Source: Allomyces arbusculus
Lineage: Eukaryota > Blastocladiomycota > Blastocladiomycetes > Blastocladiales > Blastocladiaceae
DNA: 64,000 bases
NCBI GenBank assembly: GCA_027604705.1
Contig: JADHYV010000034.1
Coordinates: 1-64,000, forward strand
Direction: 5' to 3'
Of this stretch, positions 19,447 through 30,443 are shown piece after piece. The notes beneath the pieces are model-generated. The model saw only the letters and a program-made list of their open reading frames with translations. It was not told the origin of the DNA and did not search any database. The translations under genes and the position numbers were made by a program. The number at the start of each line of letters is the position of its first letter. The first letter of the stretch is position 1.

Positions 19447-20986
19447 CGAGTTCCGCCCGCGGCGCCAGTTCAACGACGGCGAGCAGCGCGAGTTCCGTCC
19501 CCGTCGCCAGTTCAACAACCAGGACGGTGAGCAGCGCGAGTTCCGCCCGCGTCGTCAATTCAACAACCAGAATGGCGAGCAGCACGAATACCGTCCGCGG
19601 CGCCAGTTCAACGACGGCGAGCAGCGTGAGTTCCGCCCCCGTCGCCAATTCAACAACAACCAGGACGGTGAGGAGGGTCCGCGCATGATGGGCCAGCCGG
19701 CGCCGGCCGACCCTGTCGAGCGTCTGCGGTTCCAGATTGAGAACCGGCAGTCGATGAACGCGTACCGCACCTACGAGCGTCTGACGCCCGACCAGATGCA
19801 CGAGCTCCGGTTTAGCGACCACGTGCGTTTGATGGCCATGTTCCGCCAGGGCAACACGCGCATCGAGTTTACCAAGCTCGAAACGATTTTCAAGAACATG
19901 GAGGCGCGCGGGTTCGATATTCCGGCGCCCGTCTACGAGACCATGGTGAACCGCGCCTGGCGCCAATCGCTCGCCACGTGCCAGACCTACTTTGACAAGA
20001 TGGTCGCCGCGCACGGGCAGGCGTCGGGGCTGGCCTACGCGTCGCTCATGAACGCGGTGCGGCACGAGGGCGAGCCAGCCAAGGCGCTCGAGCTTGTCAA
20101 GGAGGCGCAAGCGCTCGGCATCGACATGCACCCATTCAAGCCGATTCTCATGGACGTTTACGTTGCGCTCGGTGACCGCGCCGCGGCCGAGAATTTATTC
20201 CAAGAGTACGTGGCGCACGAGACGCAGAACCTGAACGTGGCCAAGGCGTTCACGTGGAAGGCCAACCTGCTGCGCAAGGAGGGCAAGTACGACGAGGCCA
20301 TTCAGCTGCTTGACGAGCTGCCGAAGCGCGGTGTGCGGCTCGGGTCCGGTGCTTTCGCTGTGCTCGGCCGGATCGCGCTCGCCAAGGGTAACGCCGACGA
20401 GGCGACCTCGTTCCTGTTCCGTGCCATGGAGCTAACGACCAGGGACACCAACTCGGTTCTGGTCGTGGACATTCTCAAGTACCATATGGACCGCAAGGAC
20501 TACAAGGCCGTCGACGACGTGCTCGCCAAGTACGGCGCCCTGTTTGGCAAGGTCCGCGACCTGCGTTTTTACCCGTACTTTGTCGTGATGACGCACTTTG
20601 CCGTGCAAGGCCAAGTCGCCGAGGCGCGTCGCATCTTTGACAACATTCCGTTCCAGCCCAAGTGGATGTCGCCCGCAGCCGTCGGCGCGCTCTTGGAGAT
20701 TTACTTGGTGAATGGCGACAAGGAGGGCGCGACCAAGGCGTTGAACCTCGCGCGCCGCATGCGGTTCGCGTCAAACCACCCGAAGATTAACGAGCAGTTT
20801 ATTGCCGAGGGCGGGTCGGAGCGCGTGCAGGAACTGACCAAGAGCGTGGCCGCGAGTCGCGCCGCGTCCGCTGCTGCTCCCGCCGCGGCCGAGACGGCGG
20901 CGGAGACGGAGGAAGCCCCGGCGGCCCCGGCGGCGGAGCCCACTGCGACTGAGGCTGCTGCCCCGGCGCCGGCAACGTCGGCCTAG
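19156..20986 (+). CDS. Mitochondrial PPR-like protein with polyQ and REFRPRRQFN repeats
   Basis: Exons 19156-19259 and 19393-20986 (donor GTATAT, acceptor CCTAG, phase 2), 565 residues. The N-terminus (MLSRFAPSALLRTNTATPA...ALRFFG) is a typical mitochondrial presequence. After the intron come eleven Gln, then five tandem copies of a 14-17-residue unit built on REFRPRRQFN followed by N/Q/D/G and E. The rest (about residues 125-510) is a run of helix pairs of pentatricopeptide type, for example YASLMNAVRHEGEPAKALELVKEA and KANLLRKEGKYDEAIQLLDEL. The C-terminus is Ala/Glu/Pro-rich. I infer an RNA-binding factor in the mitochondrial matrix; the basic repeats could add RNA affinity. The function is otherwise unknown. 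Confidence 0.75.
19412..19444 (+). repeat. (CAG)11 encoding polyglutamine
   Basis: Eleven uninterrupted CAG codons at the start of the second exon of the PPR-like gene, directly before the peptide repeats. Prone to length change. Confidence 0.9.
19442..19672 (+). repeat. Coding minisatellite, five units of 42-51 bases
   Basis: Units of 42, 48, 48, 42 and 51 bases, each starting CAGCG or CAGCA and encoding QREFRPRRQFN plus a short N/Q/D/G linker. Differences between units are mostly third-position changes and whole-codon gains, which points to selection on the peptide. Confidence 0.88.
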
Positions 20987-21451
20987 ATTGCTCGTGGGAT
21001 GACATGAAGGGAGTGAGGAGTGGATTGGCTGGCGTCAGCCCGTGTGGTCTTTTTTGTTGTCGTTTGAACGTCTTGCAGTTGATCTAGTCGTTATTTAATT
21101 GAATATGTGCCCTTTTGGCTTCGTTTGAGCGTAGGATGATTGTGACATCTCCGTTCTCGGTTCTCCACCGTCGTGCCCGTCGCCGAGCATGGAGAGTTGA
21201 GCATGCCAGGGCAAGCGTGGTGCAGCGCGTCCTCGGCTCTCGACAACGAGCCCAAGGGTGATGACCCGTGATGTAAGGAGAAGAGGCACATCGTTGCGAC
21301 TCACCTGCTCGCACCTGACCGTGTCAACAACCACCGGTTCCGCCTCGTTCCTTCCACCACCGTGATCGCTTCAGCAAGCTTGACAACGGGCGACCAGCAC
21401 CACAGAAAATCATCAGAACCGCCCGTTGCCGCGCACTGCCCAGCACCCACC
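20987..21451. other. Intergenic between PPR-like gene and HGH1
   Basis: Bases 21030-21150 are T-rich and fit a transcript end. No gene recognised. Confidence 0.5.
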
Positions 21452-23328
21452 ATGACGACCGATCTCGCCAAGCAGCTTGACGAACTCATCGAGTTTCTCG
21501 GCCACGAGCAGGCACAGCTGCGCCAAGTTGCTGCCGAGTACATTCTCGGTCTGTCGGCCGGTGACGCCGGGGACCTGCTCAAGGATGCGGAATCAGGCCG
21601 TCTGCCGCGCCTGCTGGCGTCGCTCGACAAGGCTCTCGTCGACGAGCCCGAAATTGCGCACCTCTCTATCAAGACGTTTATCACGCTCTCCAAGGACCAC
21701 GCTGTGCTCGTGCACTTGAACAACCCCGAGTTTTTGCTCAAGATCCTGACGCTGATCTTGGTACCGTGCCGCCCACGGCGTTCTCCACCCACGCCAACCA
21801 CTCGTAGCGGACCTGGACCTCACCGCGCCCCGCCATGAACACCAGACGCCGAGCTCGGTTCTGGCCTCGCTTGCATGCATGCTCTTGTCGAACCTGACGC
21901 ACAATGCTGAGATTGCGCGCACGCTCGTGCGGCTTGCGCCCGTCACGTCGATCAAGGCCCCGCCTGCCGTCGTCATGCCCGAACACCAGATCTCGCCGGC
22001 CGATCGCCCTCGCGTGCGGTTTCTTCGCACGTCCGTGGAGATGGTGCTGGCGCAGCCGACGGCCATGGACCAGCTGGTCGAGGTGTTTGTGCGTGGGGTC
22101 GGCGCGACGACCGACAAGAACGCGAAGCCGCAGCGGTGGTACAACAAAGACGCCGATTTCCATTTCTTGGCGTCGGTGTTTGCGAATGTGTCGCAGGTGC
22201 GTCGATTCTTGCAGCTGGTGTGTGAGTGACGGCATGATGCCGAAGTGCTGACTGGAGGCGACGGTTTGGTGTAGCATTCCGAGGGCCGCGCCTTCTTCTT
22301 GACCCCCATCGTGCAGCGGTACCCGGAGGAGCCCGCCAAGAAGCCGACAAATCCTGAGCCGTACGTTTCGCTCCCTTTGTTCGATCTGTTGGTGATTGCG
22401 GGACCTCACCCCACGACCGCGAATGAACAGCAAGAAGGCCAAGACCGAGCCCAAGCCCAAGGGCGGCAAGCCCAACAACAAGAAGAACAAGAACAAGAAC
22501 AGTAAACCGTCCACGTCCACGCCCACCCCTCCCACACCGACGGCGCTCGAGGGGACCTCCACATCGACGACGACCGCCGTCCTGTCCGAAGCCGACCCAA
22601 CGACGGCGCTCTCCAAGATCCTGTGCTTCACCGACTACCCGGACCTGATCCGGCGCGGTGGTGTGACGAGTACTGTGAAGAACGTGACGTTCGACTTGCG
22701 CGCGCACCCGGATTTCTTGGACGCCAAGCACCCCAACTACCTGTTGCACTCGCTGCTCGTGCCGCTCGCACCCGCGGAAATTGCCGACGCCCTGCTCGAG
22801 TCCGACCAGATCGTTGACCTCGATACGATCCCGGATTGGCTCCTCTCCCTCCCGACCGACCACTACGTGGAACGCGATTTTGGGCTCAAGTCGGCCTTGC
22901 TTGAGGGCGTATTGGTTCTCGCATCGACGCGTGCCGGCCGTACGGCGTTGCGTGCGGCCGGGGCGTACCTCGTGATTCGCGAGTACCACAAGGAAGAAGA
23001 GCACGTGCCGTGTCGACTGGTCGCGGAACGGATTGTCGACATGCTGATGCGCGACGAAGGGGAGACTGAGGACCTGCAGCACTTGCTCGAGTCGGTTGGG
23101 CTCAACATGCCCGACAAGGAACTCGAGGCCGTGGTCACGGGCAAGCTCGGGGATATGGATATCGAGGTAGAGTACACGGGCGACAAGAAGGCAGAGCGCA
23201 AGGCGGCGGCTCCAGCGACGTCGGCCGCTGCTCCTGCACTGGCAGCACCAGCACCGGCACCGGCTGCCATGGACGAGGATGAGGGGGAGGAGGACGACGA
23301 CGACATGGCGATTGAGGAGATTTGCTGA
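21452..23328 (+). CDS. HGH1: HGH1-like protein, eEF2-folding cochaperone
   Basis: Exons 21452-21760, 21846-22196, 22275-22360 and 22431-23328; 547 residues. The protein is armadillo-like. It begins with LDELIEFLGHEQAQLRQVAAEYILGLS; exon 2 gives SSVLASLACMLLSNLTHN; and exon 4 carries the family signature FTDYPDLIRRGGVTSTVKN followed by HPNYLLHSLLVPLA, LEGVLVLASTRAGRTALR and AYLVIREYHKEEE. HGH1 helps the chaperonin CCT/TRiC fold translation elongation factor 2 in the cytosol. Two additions look lineage-specific: a Lys/Asn-rich low-complexity insert (about residues 250-285) just after the exon 3-4 junction, and an Ala/Pro then Asp/Glu-rich C-terminal tail ending EEIC. A stray copy of that tail lies at 26863-26925. 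Confidence 0.88.
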
Positions 23329-24397
23329 AGCTCGGCGCGTTTGCGAAGCAGAGTTGGCGTATCGATGAGGTCGCAGGGTCGCATGCAGGTCATTCATCCA
23401 CGTTTTTGGCACCATCATAAATGGTTCGTTGTCGGGTCTTGCGTGCGCCGGAGAGAGTCGCGTCGGCGTTTCAGCGGAGGGGGCCCTTCACGCTTGGCGC
23501 GTGCCAAGATCGGCTGGTGGTGTGCCCTCATTCCCTCGCGATCAGCCGTCTATTGATCTTCGGCGCGGCCACACGTACTAACGGCGCGCTCCAAACCGGC
23601 AACATCAAGGGCCAACGGTCCATTGTCCGCGAATCACGGTAGAGCATGGTGGCGCGCGCAATCATTTCCGACAACGAAGCGAGCCTGGCAGAAGAACCCT
23701 GCATTTTGGAGGCTGTGAGTCGGCAGGTGATTGAACCACCGGATGGATGAGGCAATTTTCATTGTGCAACGCATCTCTGAAACGCGCCCTCTTTGCAATT
23801 GCACGCGGACACGACCCATCAGACTGCCATCAACCTCACGTAACAAACCTGACCACGCAGCAGCTGCCAGCAGTTGCCAGCAATTGCCACCGGTCACCCC
23901 CCACCTCCCTCCCCCCGCACAACGGACAAAAGAGAAGACGTGACGAAATTAATGCTTCAACCCGACTTTGGAACGCAACGACCAGCCAGGCCGATGACTC
24001 TTGGCATTCAGCCGCTGCTACTGCACACCGACCGCACCATCCCTGCGCCCACCCCCTTGTGCCCGTGCGCGAGATAAGTGCGCGAGATGTGTGCCCACGC
24101 CTGCACGCCAACAACTTGACGACCTGGTGGAGGGTTCCTGGCCACCCCGGGCCCTGGTCACAACCCCACCATGACGACGCGCGCTGCTATGGCCGCGGTG
24201 TGCGGTGTTCGCTCTCTTCTTCACCCTCTCGCCTCTCGACTCGTCTCACCTGCTGGCGGTCCGAGTATAGAAGCCGACCGTCGCGCGCCTGCGATCTAAA
24301 CCGTACAGCGCCCATCAACAACAGCTTGCCCCGTTCGCCCATACTCCAGGGCTCCAGCAACCCCCAACGCTGAAGTCCCCCACATCCATATGGGATC
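23329..24397. other. Intergenic kilobase, upstream copy of the duplicated promoter block
   Basis: Together with the HGH1 tail this block is matched, with many small differences, by 26926-27910 downstream. Shared landmarks include TTCATCCACGTTTTT..CA, CATAAATGGTT, GCGGCCACACGTAC and the core promoter. No gene seen. Confidence 0.6.
24266..24272 (+). promoter_or_regulatory. TATA-like box of the first MCT-type transporter
   Basis: TATAGAA, 132 bases before the ATG. The preceding TGCTGGCGGT and following GCCG are kept at the equivalent place in the second copy (27805). Confidence 0.5.
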
Positions 24398-26022
24398 ATG
24401 ACCGACCGGTCCGCGACGCTCCAAGACGTCCGCGACCCTGGCTCGTCCGCGCTACCCTTGCTCGGTCGGGACAGCACTGTCGACCCGCTCATCCCGCGAC
24501 CTAGCGCAAGCGGCAGTTCCAGCGATGATCAGCTCGTCGACGTCGAACGCAATCTCGGTGCCGTCGTCGACGGCAAGCCCGACCAACCCGAACGCTCTGC
24601 GCTCAAGGTGCTCGACGACGAGGACAACGTCGGCGCCACCGATAGCAGCGCACCTGCAAGCCGATACGACCGCATTGACGGCGGCCTCTTTGCATGGATG
24701 GCCGTGGCCGCGTCGTTTCTCGTCACGTTTGTCGTCTTTGGCGTACAATTCTCGTTTGGTGTGTTCCAGCGCTACTACCTCGCCGTCGATTACCCAAACG
24801 CGTCACCATCCCAAGTCTCGCTCGTCGGCACGATTGGGCCCGCCGTCCTATACTTCATGGGGCCCGTCGTGGGCCGTGTCGCGGAACGCACTTCCTACCA
24901 GCTCGTTGTCGGCACGGGTGCCGGTTTCGTCGGTGCCGGGCTCCTTCTCGCGTCGTTTTCGAGGCAATTGTGGCAACTGGCATTGACGCAAGGCGTGCTG
25001 TTTGGTTTGGGCACGTCCATGGCGTTCTTCCCGGGCATCAGTGTACCAGCACAGTAAGTTTCATAACCCTCGCGTTGATGCTTGCATTCGACGAAACTAA
25101 CTTGGCATTTCATTCGTGCAATAGATGGTGGGTAAAGCACCGTGCTCATGTCGTTGGCATCTCTTTTTCCGGGTCGGGCGTCGGCGGCATCGTCTACGTG
25201 CAGCTGCTCAGCTCGCTCCTGCCGAAAATTGGGTCTGCGTGGACGTTGCGCGTGTGCGGCTTCTTGTCGCTGTTCTTGCTCGCGCTTGCTGCCGCCATGA
25301 TTCGCACACGCATCCCGTCGTCGCGCCCACCCGTGGATCCCAACACGGGCCGCACGCTGCCGTGGCACCATGGTCTCGTCGAATTCAGGATCCTGCGCAA
25401 CCCCAAGTTCCTCGCACAACTTTGGAATTTCGCACTCTTTCCGTTCACGTTCAACAATCCTTATTTTTACTTGCCGAGCTACGTGTCATCGGTGCTTGGC
25501 GGGTCGCCATCGTGGGCAGCAACACTCCTGACCGTCTCCAATGTGGCGTCGATTGCCGGACGGATCCTGTCGGGCTACTTTGCCGACGCGATCGGGAACG
25601 TGAACATGTACCTGCTCACGATTCTCGTCACGGCCGTCTCCTTCTTTGCGTTCTGGTTGCCCGCGGGCGACTCGGCTGTGCTGCTCTACCTGTTTGCCAT
25701 CGCCTACGGGTTTTGCTCGGGCGGGTTTTTCTCGCTCAACACGACCGTGACCGCGCAACTGCACGGCGTTGCCAAGCTGCCGTCGATCCTGGGCATTCTC
25801 TATTCGTCCATGGTCATTGGCAATCTCGCGGGCACGCCGATCGCAGGCGCGTTGGTCACGGCCGCGCGGAATGCTTTTAAGGAGACGGGCAGTTACCCGA
25901 CAGCGGCGCACGAGTACTTTGGAGCGATTTTGTTTTCGGGGTTGATTGTGCTGCTGGGCACCGTGAGTTTGGTGTATTTGCGTTATGGGCTGTTGGACCG
26001 CCGGTTCACGGCGCGAATTTGA
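24398..26022 (+). CDS. Monocarboxylate-type MFS transporter, copy 1
   Basis: Exons 24398-25053 and 25125-26022 (GTAAGT...ATAG, phase 2), 517 residues. The N-terminal 85 residues are polar. The family signature DGGLFAWMAVAASFLVTFVVFG starts the first of about twelve membrane segments; GVFQRYYL, GPVVGRVAERT, GLGTSMAFFPG and PAQWWVKHRAHVVGISFSGSGVGG follow, all typical of fungal SLC16/monocarboxylate-porter-like permeases. The second half keeps AGRILSGYFADAIGN between helices 8 and 9. Substrates in this family include monocarboxylates and related small acids; the real substrate is unknown. It is the upstream partner of a tandem pair with the gene at 27911: same intron position and phase, equal second-exon length (898 bases). 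Confidence 0.85.
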
Positions 26023-26862
26023 TTTGTGCATGAAGAAACAGAACAAGGATAAACAATAGAGATCATGATAAAATCACTCTCATGTGCGTCTTCTGGCGCG
26101 ACCGCTGTCGCAGTACCGCCCGGAGACGGCGGCCCCAACGGTTCCCGCCGCACTCACTCGGATTCGGCCAAGCGGCAGCCTACGCGACCACGCTCGCGCT
26201 GACGCGCGCCGACGGCGCCTGATCGTTGGCTCACGGCGATGGAACCGAGGGCGCCGGTTCGAATCTGGCCACGCTGGCGTTGACGGGTTGGCTGACGCAA
26301 CCTGCTCATTTTGACACTTTTCTCTACACGACGCTCATCGCACGCCTTAATCTGTTTGATCATTTCTCATTCCTGAACCGCCGCGTGAATATCGACCACG
26401 GCCTTTCCGCGTCTCGACACCTGACGGTGCGCGATGCCGCGCATGCGTGTCCCCCTCTTCCACAACCACACGTTCCGCCATTCCGCCCCGAATGACCGCG
26501 ACAGCACTAGCCGACCCCGCCTTTCGAGCGACTCGATCGCGGCCGCCGACGCCGTTGCGCGCCCCATCCTGCTCCTCGCCTGGTCCAGCACGGCGGGCCG
26601 TTGCTCGCCCGCGTGAAGTTGGCTGCAATGACACCGTCCGGCCCTCGCCTCGACCGTGCCGATTACGGCTGCCAGTTCCGACCTGCAACCAGCGCTGCCG
26701 CTTCTCTCCCTTCGCTTCTCGCTTGGAAGGCATGGCGGGTCGACCCCAATCCATGCCCAGCATTGTCGCACGCGGTTTATCCTTTGAAATTTTCTTGTGT
26801 TCCCTGGGCGATGGCGAGCACGTCGCGGTGCGAGTTCAAAGGACCGGTGTCCAGTACCAGCA

Positions 26863-26925
26863 CTGGCTGCCATGGACGAGGATGAGGACGACGACGACGA
26901 CATGATGACTGAGGAGATTTGCTGA
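26863..26925 (+). pseudogene. HGH1 C-terminal tail fragment
   Basis: Reads ...LAAMDEDEDDDDDDMMTEEIC and a stop, closely matching the last codons of HGH1 (...AAMDEDEGEEDDDDMAIEEIC, stop at 23328). Nothing of the rest of HGH1 lies upstream, so this is a left-over edge of the block that was copied with the transporter. It has no start of its own beyond an internal Met and is unlikely to be expressed as protein. Confidence 0.8.
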
Positions 26926-27804
26926 AGCGCGGCACGGTTGCGAAGCAGGGTTAGCGCATTATCGATGGGGTCGCATGCGCAGGCGATTCATCCACGTTTT
27001 TGACATCGTCATAAATGGTTGGTAGTCGGTTCTAGCGCTCTGCAGGTAGAGACGCGTCGGCGTTTCTGAGGACGCTCACGCCAAAGAGCGGGTTGGTGGT
27101 GTCCAGTCGTCATTTCCTTGCGCAGTTGTCCATTCGATCTGGGGTGCGGCCACACGTACCGCGCTCCAAACCAGCGCACGTCTAGGGCGCGTACGCCCCT
27201 TGTTGACCGTGTGGGTCCGTAGGATCATGGTGCTTTGCAGCGCGCGCCATCATTCGCCATCATTCCTGACCAGCCTGACCGAAACGGTCAGAGCGAACTC
27301 GGCGAACCCTGCATTCGTGCATTCGTATTTGGGCGACTGGTCGAACCCTGCGCAGGTGTGGCTGTGAGTCGACGGGCGAACATCCGGATGAGGCTATTGT
27401 CATTGTGGTGCAACGCATTTACGTAACTCGCTCCTTGCGTTCGTTCCTCGCCATCCAACCCACCATCAATCGATCTGACCAAGCAAAAGTTGCCACCGTT
27501 CCTCCCCCGCACGGCGGACAAAGACGCTCCATACGTACCATCAGCAGTTCCAACCCAACAAAGGAAAGCAAGGCCGGGCAGATGACTCGGCATTCAGCCG
27601 CTGCTGCTGCGCACGACCAGACGTTCATCCCAGCTGTGCCCAGATGTGCCCACGCGTGCACGGCCCGCGCCCACGCTGACCAGCCTGATGCTCGTCCAGG
27701 GTTCGGTCGACCTCGGGCCCCGGTCGTCCCCCACCAGGGCGCTCGGGCCGCTGTGCTTTCTCCTCTCCAACCTCTCGCCTCGTCGGTCGCACTGCTGGCG
27801 GTGC

Positions 27805-27810
27805 TATAAG
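27805..27810 (+). promoter_or_regulatory. TATA box of the second MCT-type transporter
   Basis: TATAAG, 106 bases before the ATG, preceded by CTGCTGGCGGTGC as in the first copy. Confidence 0.5.
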
Positions 27811-27910
27811 AGCCGGCGCACTCCCTTGTCTTCAACAACCACACCTTGCGCCATTCTCTCGTCATCCAACGCTCCAGCAACCCACCAACGCCCAAACTCC
27901 CACATCAATC

Positions 27911-29544
27911 ATGACCGACCGCTCCGCGACGCCATTCCAAGACGTCCGCGACCCTGGCTCGTCGGCACTACCCTTGCCTGCTCGGGACAGTACCGTCGAC
28001 CCGTTGGTCCCGCGCCCTGCAAGCACAAGCGGCAGTTCCAGTAATATTCACCTCGTCGACCTCGAACACAACCTCGCGGGTGCCGTTGTCGACGGCAAGC
28101 CACTCGACCAGCTCGAACGCTCAGCGCTCAAGGCAATCGACGACGAAGACAATGCCGACGCTATCGACGGCACCGTACCAAGCCGCTACGACCGCGTCGA
28201 CGGCGGACTCTACGCATGGATGGCCGTCGCCGCATCGTTTCTCGTCACGTTTGTCGTATTTGGCGTACTACTCTCGTTTGGCGTGTTCCAGCGCTACTAC
28301 CTCGCCGTCGATTACCCAAACGCGTCGCCATCTCAAGTCTCGCTCGTCGGCACGATTGGGCCCGCCGTCATGTTCTTCATGGGGCTCGTTGTGGGCCGTG
28401 TCGCGGAGCGCACGTCCTTCCAGCTCGTTGTCGCCACAGGCGCCGGATTTGTTGGTGCCGGGTTCATTCTCGCGTCGTTTGCGACGCAATTGTGGCAATT
28501 GGCATTGACGCAGGGCGTCTTGTTTGGTTTGGGCACGTCCATGGCCTTCTACCCCGGCATCAGTGTACCAGCACAGTACGTGGATTGCGTTTGTCGTGAA
28601 AATGCTCTTCTTCGACGAGCTAACCCGATTTTCCCTCGTGCAATAGATGGTGGGTCAAGCGTCGCGCCCTTGCCGTTGGCATCTCCATTTCTGGGTCTGG
28701 CGTTGGCGGTATCGCCTACGTGCAAATGCTCAGCGCGCTCTTGCCGAAAATCGGGTCGGCGTGGACGCTTCGCGTGTGCGGTTTCCTGTCACTGTTCCTG
28801 CTCGGCCTCGCTGCCGCCATGATTCGCACGCGCGTCCCGTCGTCGCGCGCACCCGTTGACCCCAACACGGGCCGCACGCTCCCGTGGTACCACGGTCTCG
28901 TCGAATTCAGCATTCTGCGCAACCCCAAGTTCCTCGCGCAATTGTGGTGTGTGGCGCTCTTCCCGTTCGCCTTCAACAACCCCTACTTCTATTTGCCAAG
29001 TTACGTCTCGTCGGTGCTCGGCGAATCGCCGTCGTGGGCGGCAACGCTCCTGACCGTGTCGAACGTGGCCTCGATTGCCGGCCGGATCCTGTCGGGCTAC
29101 TTTGCCGACGCCATGGGCAACGTGAACATGTACCTGCTCACAATTCTCATTTCGGCCATCTCCTTTTTTGCCTTTTGGCTGCCCGCGGGCGACTCGGCCG
29201 TGCTGCTCTACCTGTTTGCCATCGTCTATGGGTTCTTTTCGGGTGGCTTCTTCTCACTCAACACGACCGTGACCGCGCAACTGTACGGGGTTGCCAAGCT
29301 GCCGTCGATTCTCGGCATGCTCTATTCGTCCATGGTCATTGGCAATCTGGCCGGCACGCCGATCGCGGGCGCGTTGGTCACGGCCGCGCGGAATGCGTTC
29401 AAGGAGACGGGCAGTTACCCGACAGCGGCGCACGAGTACTTTGGCGCGATTTTGTTTTCGGGGTTAATTATTCTGGTTGGGGCGATGAGTTTGCTGTATT
29501 TGCGATACGGGCTGCTCGACCGCCGATTCACGGCGCGCATTTAA
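27911..29544 (+). CDS. Monocarboxylate-type MFS transporter, copy 2
   Basis: Exons 27911-28575 and 28647-29544 (GTACGT...ATAG, phase 2), 520 residues. It is a close paralogue of the gene at 24398 over its whole length: the same polar N-terminus (MTDRSAT..QDVRDPGSSALPL), the MCT signature DGGLYAWMAVAASFLVTF, PAQWWVKRRALAVGISISGSGVGG across the splice junction, and a nearly identical C-terminus (GSYPTAAHEYFGAILFSG, LDRRFTARI). Changes cluster in the polar N-terminus, the intron and the middle. The donor is GTACGT where copy 1 has GTAAGT. The copy appears intact with its own promoter, so both genes are probably expressed; a split in substrate or timing is possible but not visible. Confidence 0.85.
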
Positions 29545-29762
29545 TTTGTGCGAGAGGAAAAGCAATAGATGAAGCTGAAATCACTCATTTGTTTCTTGCG
29601 CGATTTGCAGGGAGAAGCAAATGGTTTGGAGCAAGACAAAAGTGCAGGGGACGTCGAAACTGTCTTAGCGCGAGTTGGACAGCTTGCGGCTGTGTCGAGA
29701 GACCAGATGGTTTCGCGCGGCGTACGCTTATCGACACCGATCAGAGCAACTTGACGGTCAAT

Positions 29763-30443
29763 TTACTCGGCATTCTCGATCTTGTCGTCTCGTGGCACGA
29801 GCGACGGATCCGGGCGGCCCATATGCGCCAGATCCGCTTGGTACTCGGGCAACTTGACCATGAGCTCCTGCCACAACTCGCGCGACGCGAGCGCAAACTC
29901 GGCAAACTGGAATGCGGGCGCGACCGTGCACCCAATCAGCGCATACGGCACGTTCTCCAAGTCATCGCGGTCAAAAGTCGGATCGGGCGGCACGTAGGCG
30001 CCAAACCACTTCCCCGCGCGAAACACATGCTGCACCTTCTCGCCCGCTGCAGCGTCGGCACCGAGTACCGTGCGCGTCGCCTCGTGCGCGACCTCGTCGT
30101 ACTCGAACAGGACGGCGGCCGCGGTCGACGGGTACAGATGGAAGACTTCGTCGGCGACGAGCAGCTTGTGAAGGGCCGATGCGTGGCCTGCCGGGAGCAG
30201 GTACAGAATCGCCGTCGAGTGCGCGGAGCGGAACGTTTCAGCGTAGTAGCCGCCCTCGGGGTGAGGCGCCATGCCGTGCAGCGAAATCAGTTGCGCTGCC
30301 GTTGGCAGCGGTAGAGACGGGGACGTGGTGCCGGGCGAGCGCGTGGGCGAGGGCGAGGGCAATGCCATTCTCGGTGCTGGATGTTGCTGGCCAGCGTGAT
30401 CGTTTCGTGATCGAGGAAAGAGGAGCTGAGAGTGAAGAAGCAA
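29763..30443 (-). CDS. Cupin_5 (DUF985) protein
   Basis: Single exon. The conserved domain begins at AAQLISLHGMAPHPEGGYYAETFRS, the hallmark of the DUF985 cupin family, followed by AILYLLPAGHASALHKLLVADEVFHLYP, where His and Glu would bind a metal or ligand, and GKWFGAYVPPDP later in the barrel. It ends with a charged tail. Family members are small beta-barrel proteins, mostly of unknown function; some are linked to sugar-epimerase-like folds. The first Met gives 226 residues. The Met at base 30368 (MALPSPSPT) would give 201 and is an equally good start, since the preceding 25 residues are not conserved-looking. Confidence 0.82.
   Translation of the reverse strand: MLLHSQLLFPRSRNDHAGQQHPAPRMALPSPSPTRSPGTTSPSLPLPTAAQLISLHGMAPHPEGGYYAETFRSAHSTAILYLLPAGHASALHKLLVADEVFHLYPSTAAAVLFEYDEVAHEATRTVLGADAAAGEKVQHVFRAGKWFGAYVPPDPTFDRDDLENVPYALIGCTVAPAFQFAEFALASRELWQELMVKLPEYQADLAHMGRPDPSLVPRDDKIENAE

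Larger units (their letters stand above)
26023..27910. other. Spacer and downstream copy of the duplicated promoter block
   Basis: Bases 26095-26850 have no counterpart in the first copy and look unique; they hold a tRNA-like B-box at 26253-26269 that does not fold into a full tRNA. Bases 26850-27910 match 23250-24397: first the tail of HGH1, then the shared upstream block, then the promoter with TATAAG. No intact gene. Confidence 0.6.

Noticed and set aside
26160-26280. Possible tRNA on plus with a perfect T-arm at 26253-26269
   Set aside because: The acceptor strand after the T-arm (CACGCTG) finds no partner CAGCGTG upstream, and no anticodon arm of normal size forms. Kept only as a finding about a possible pol III relic.
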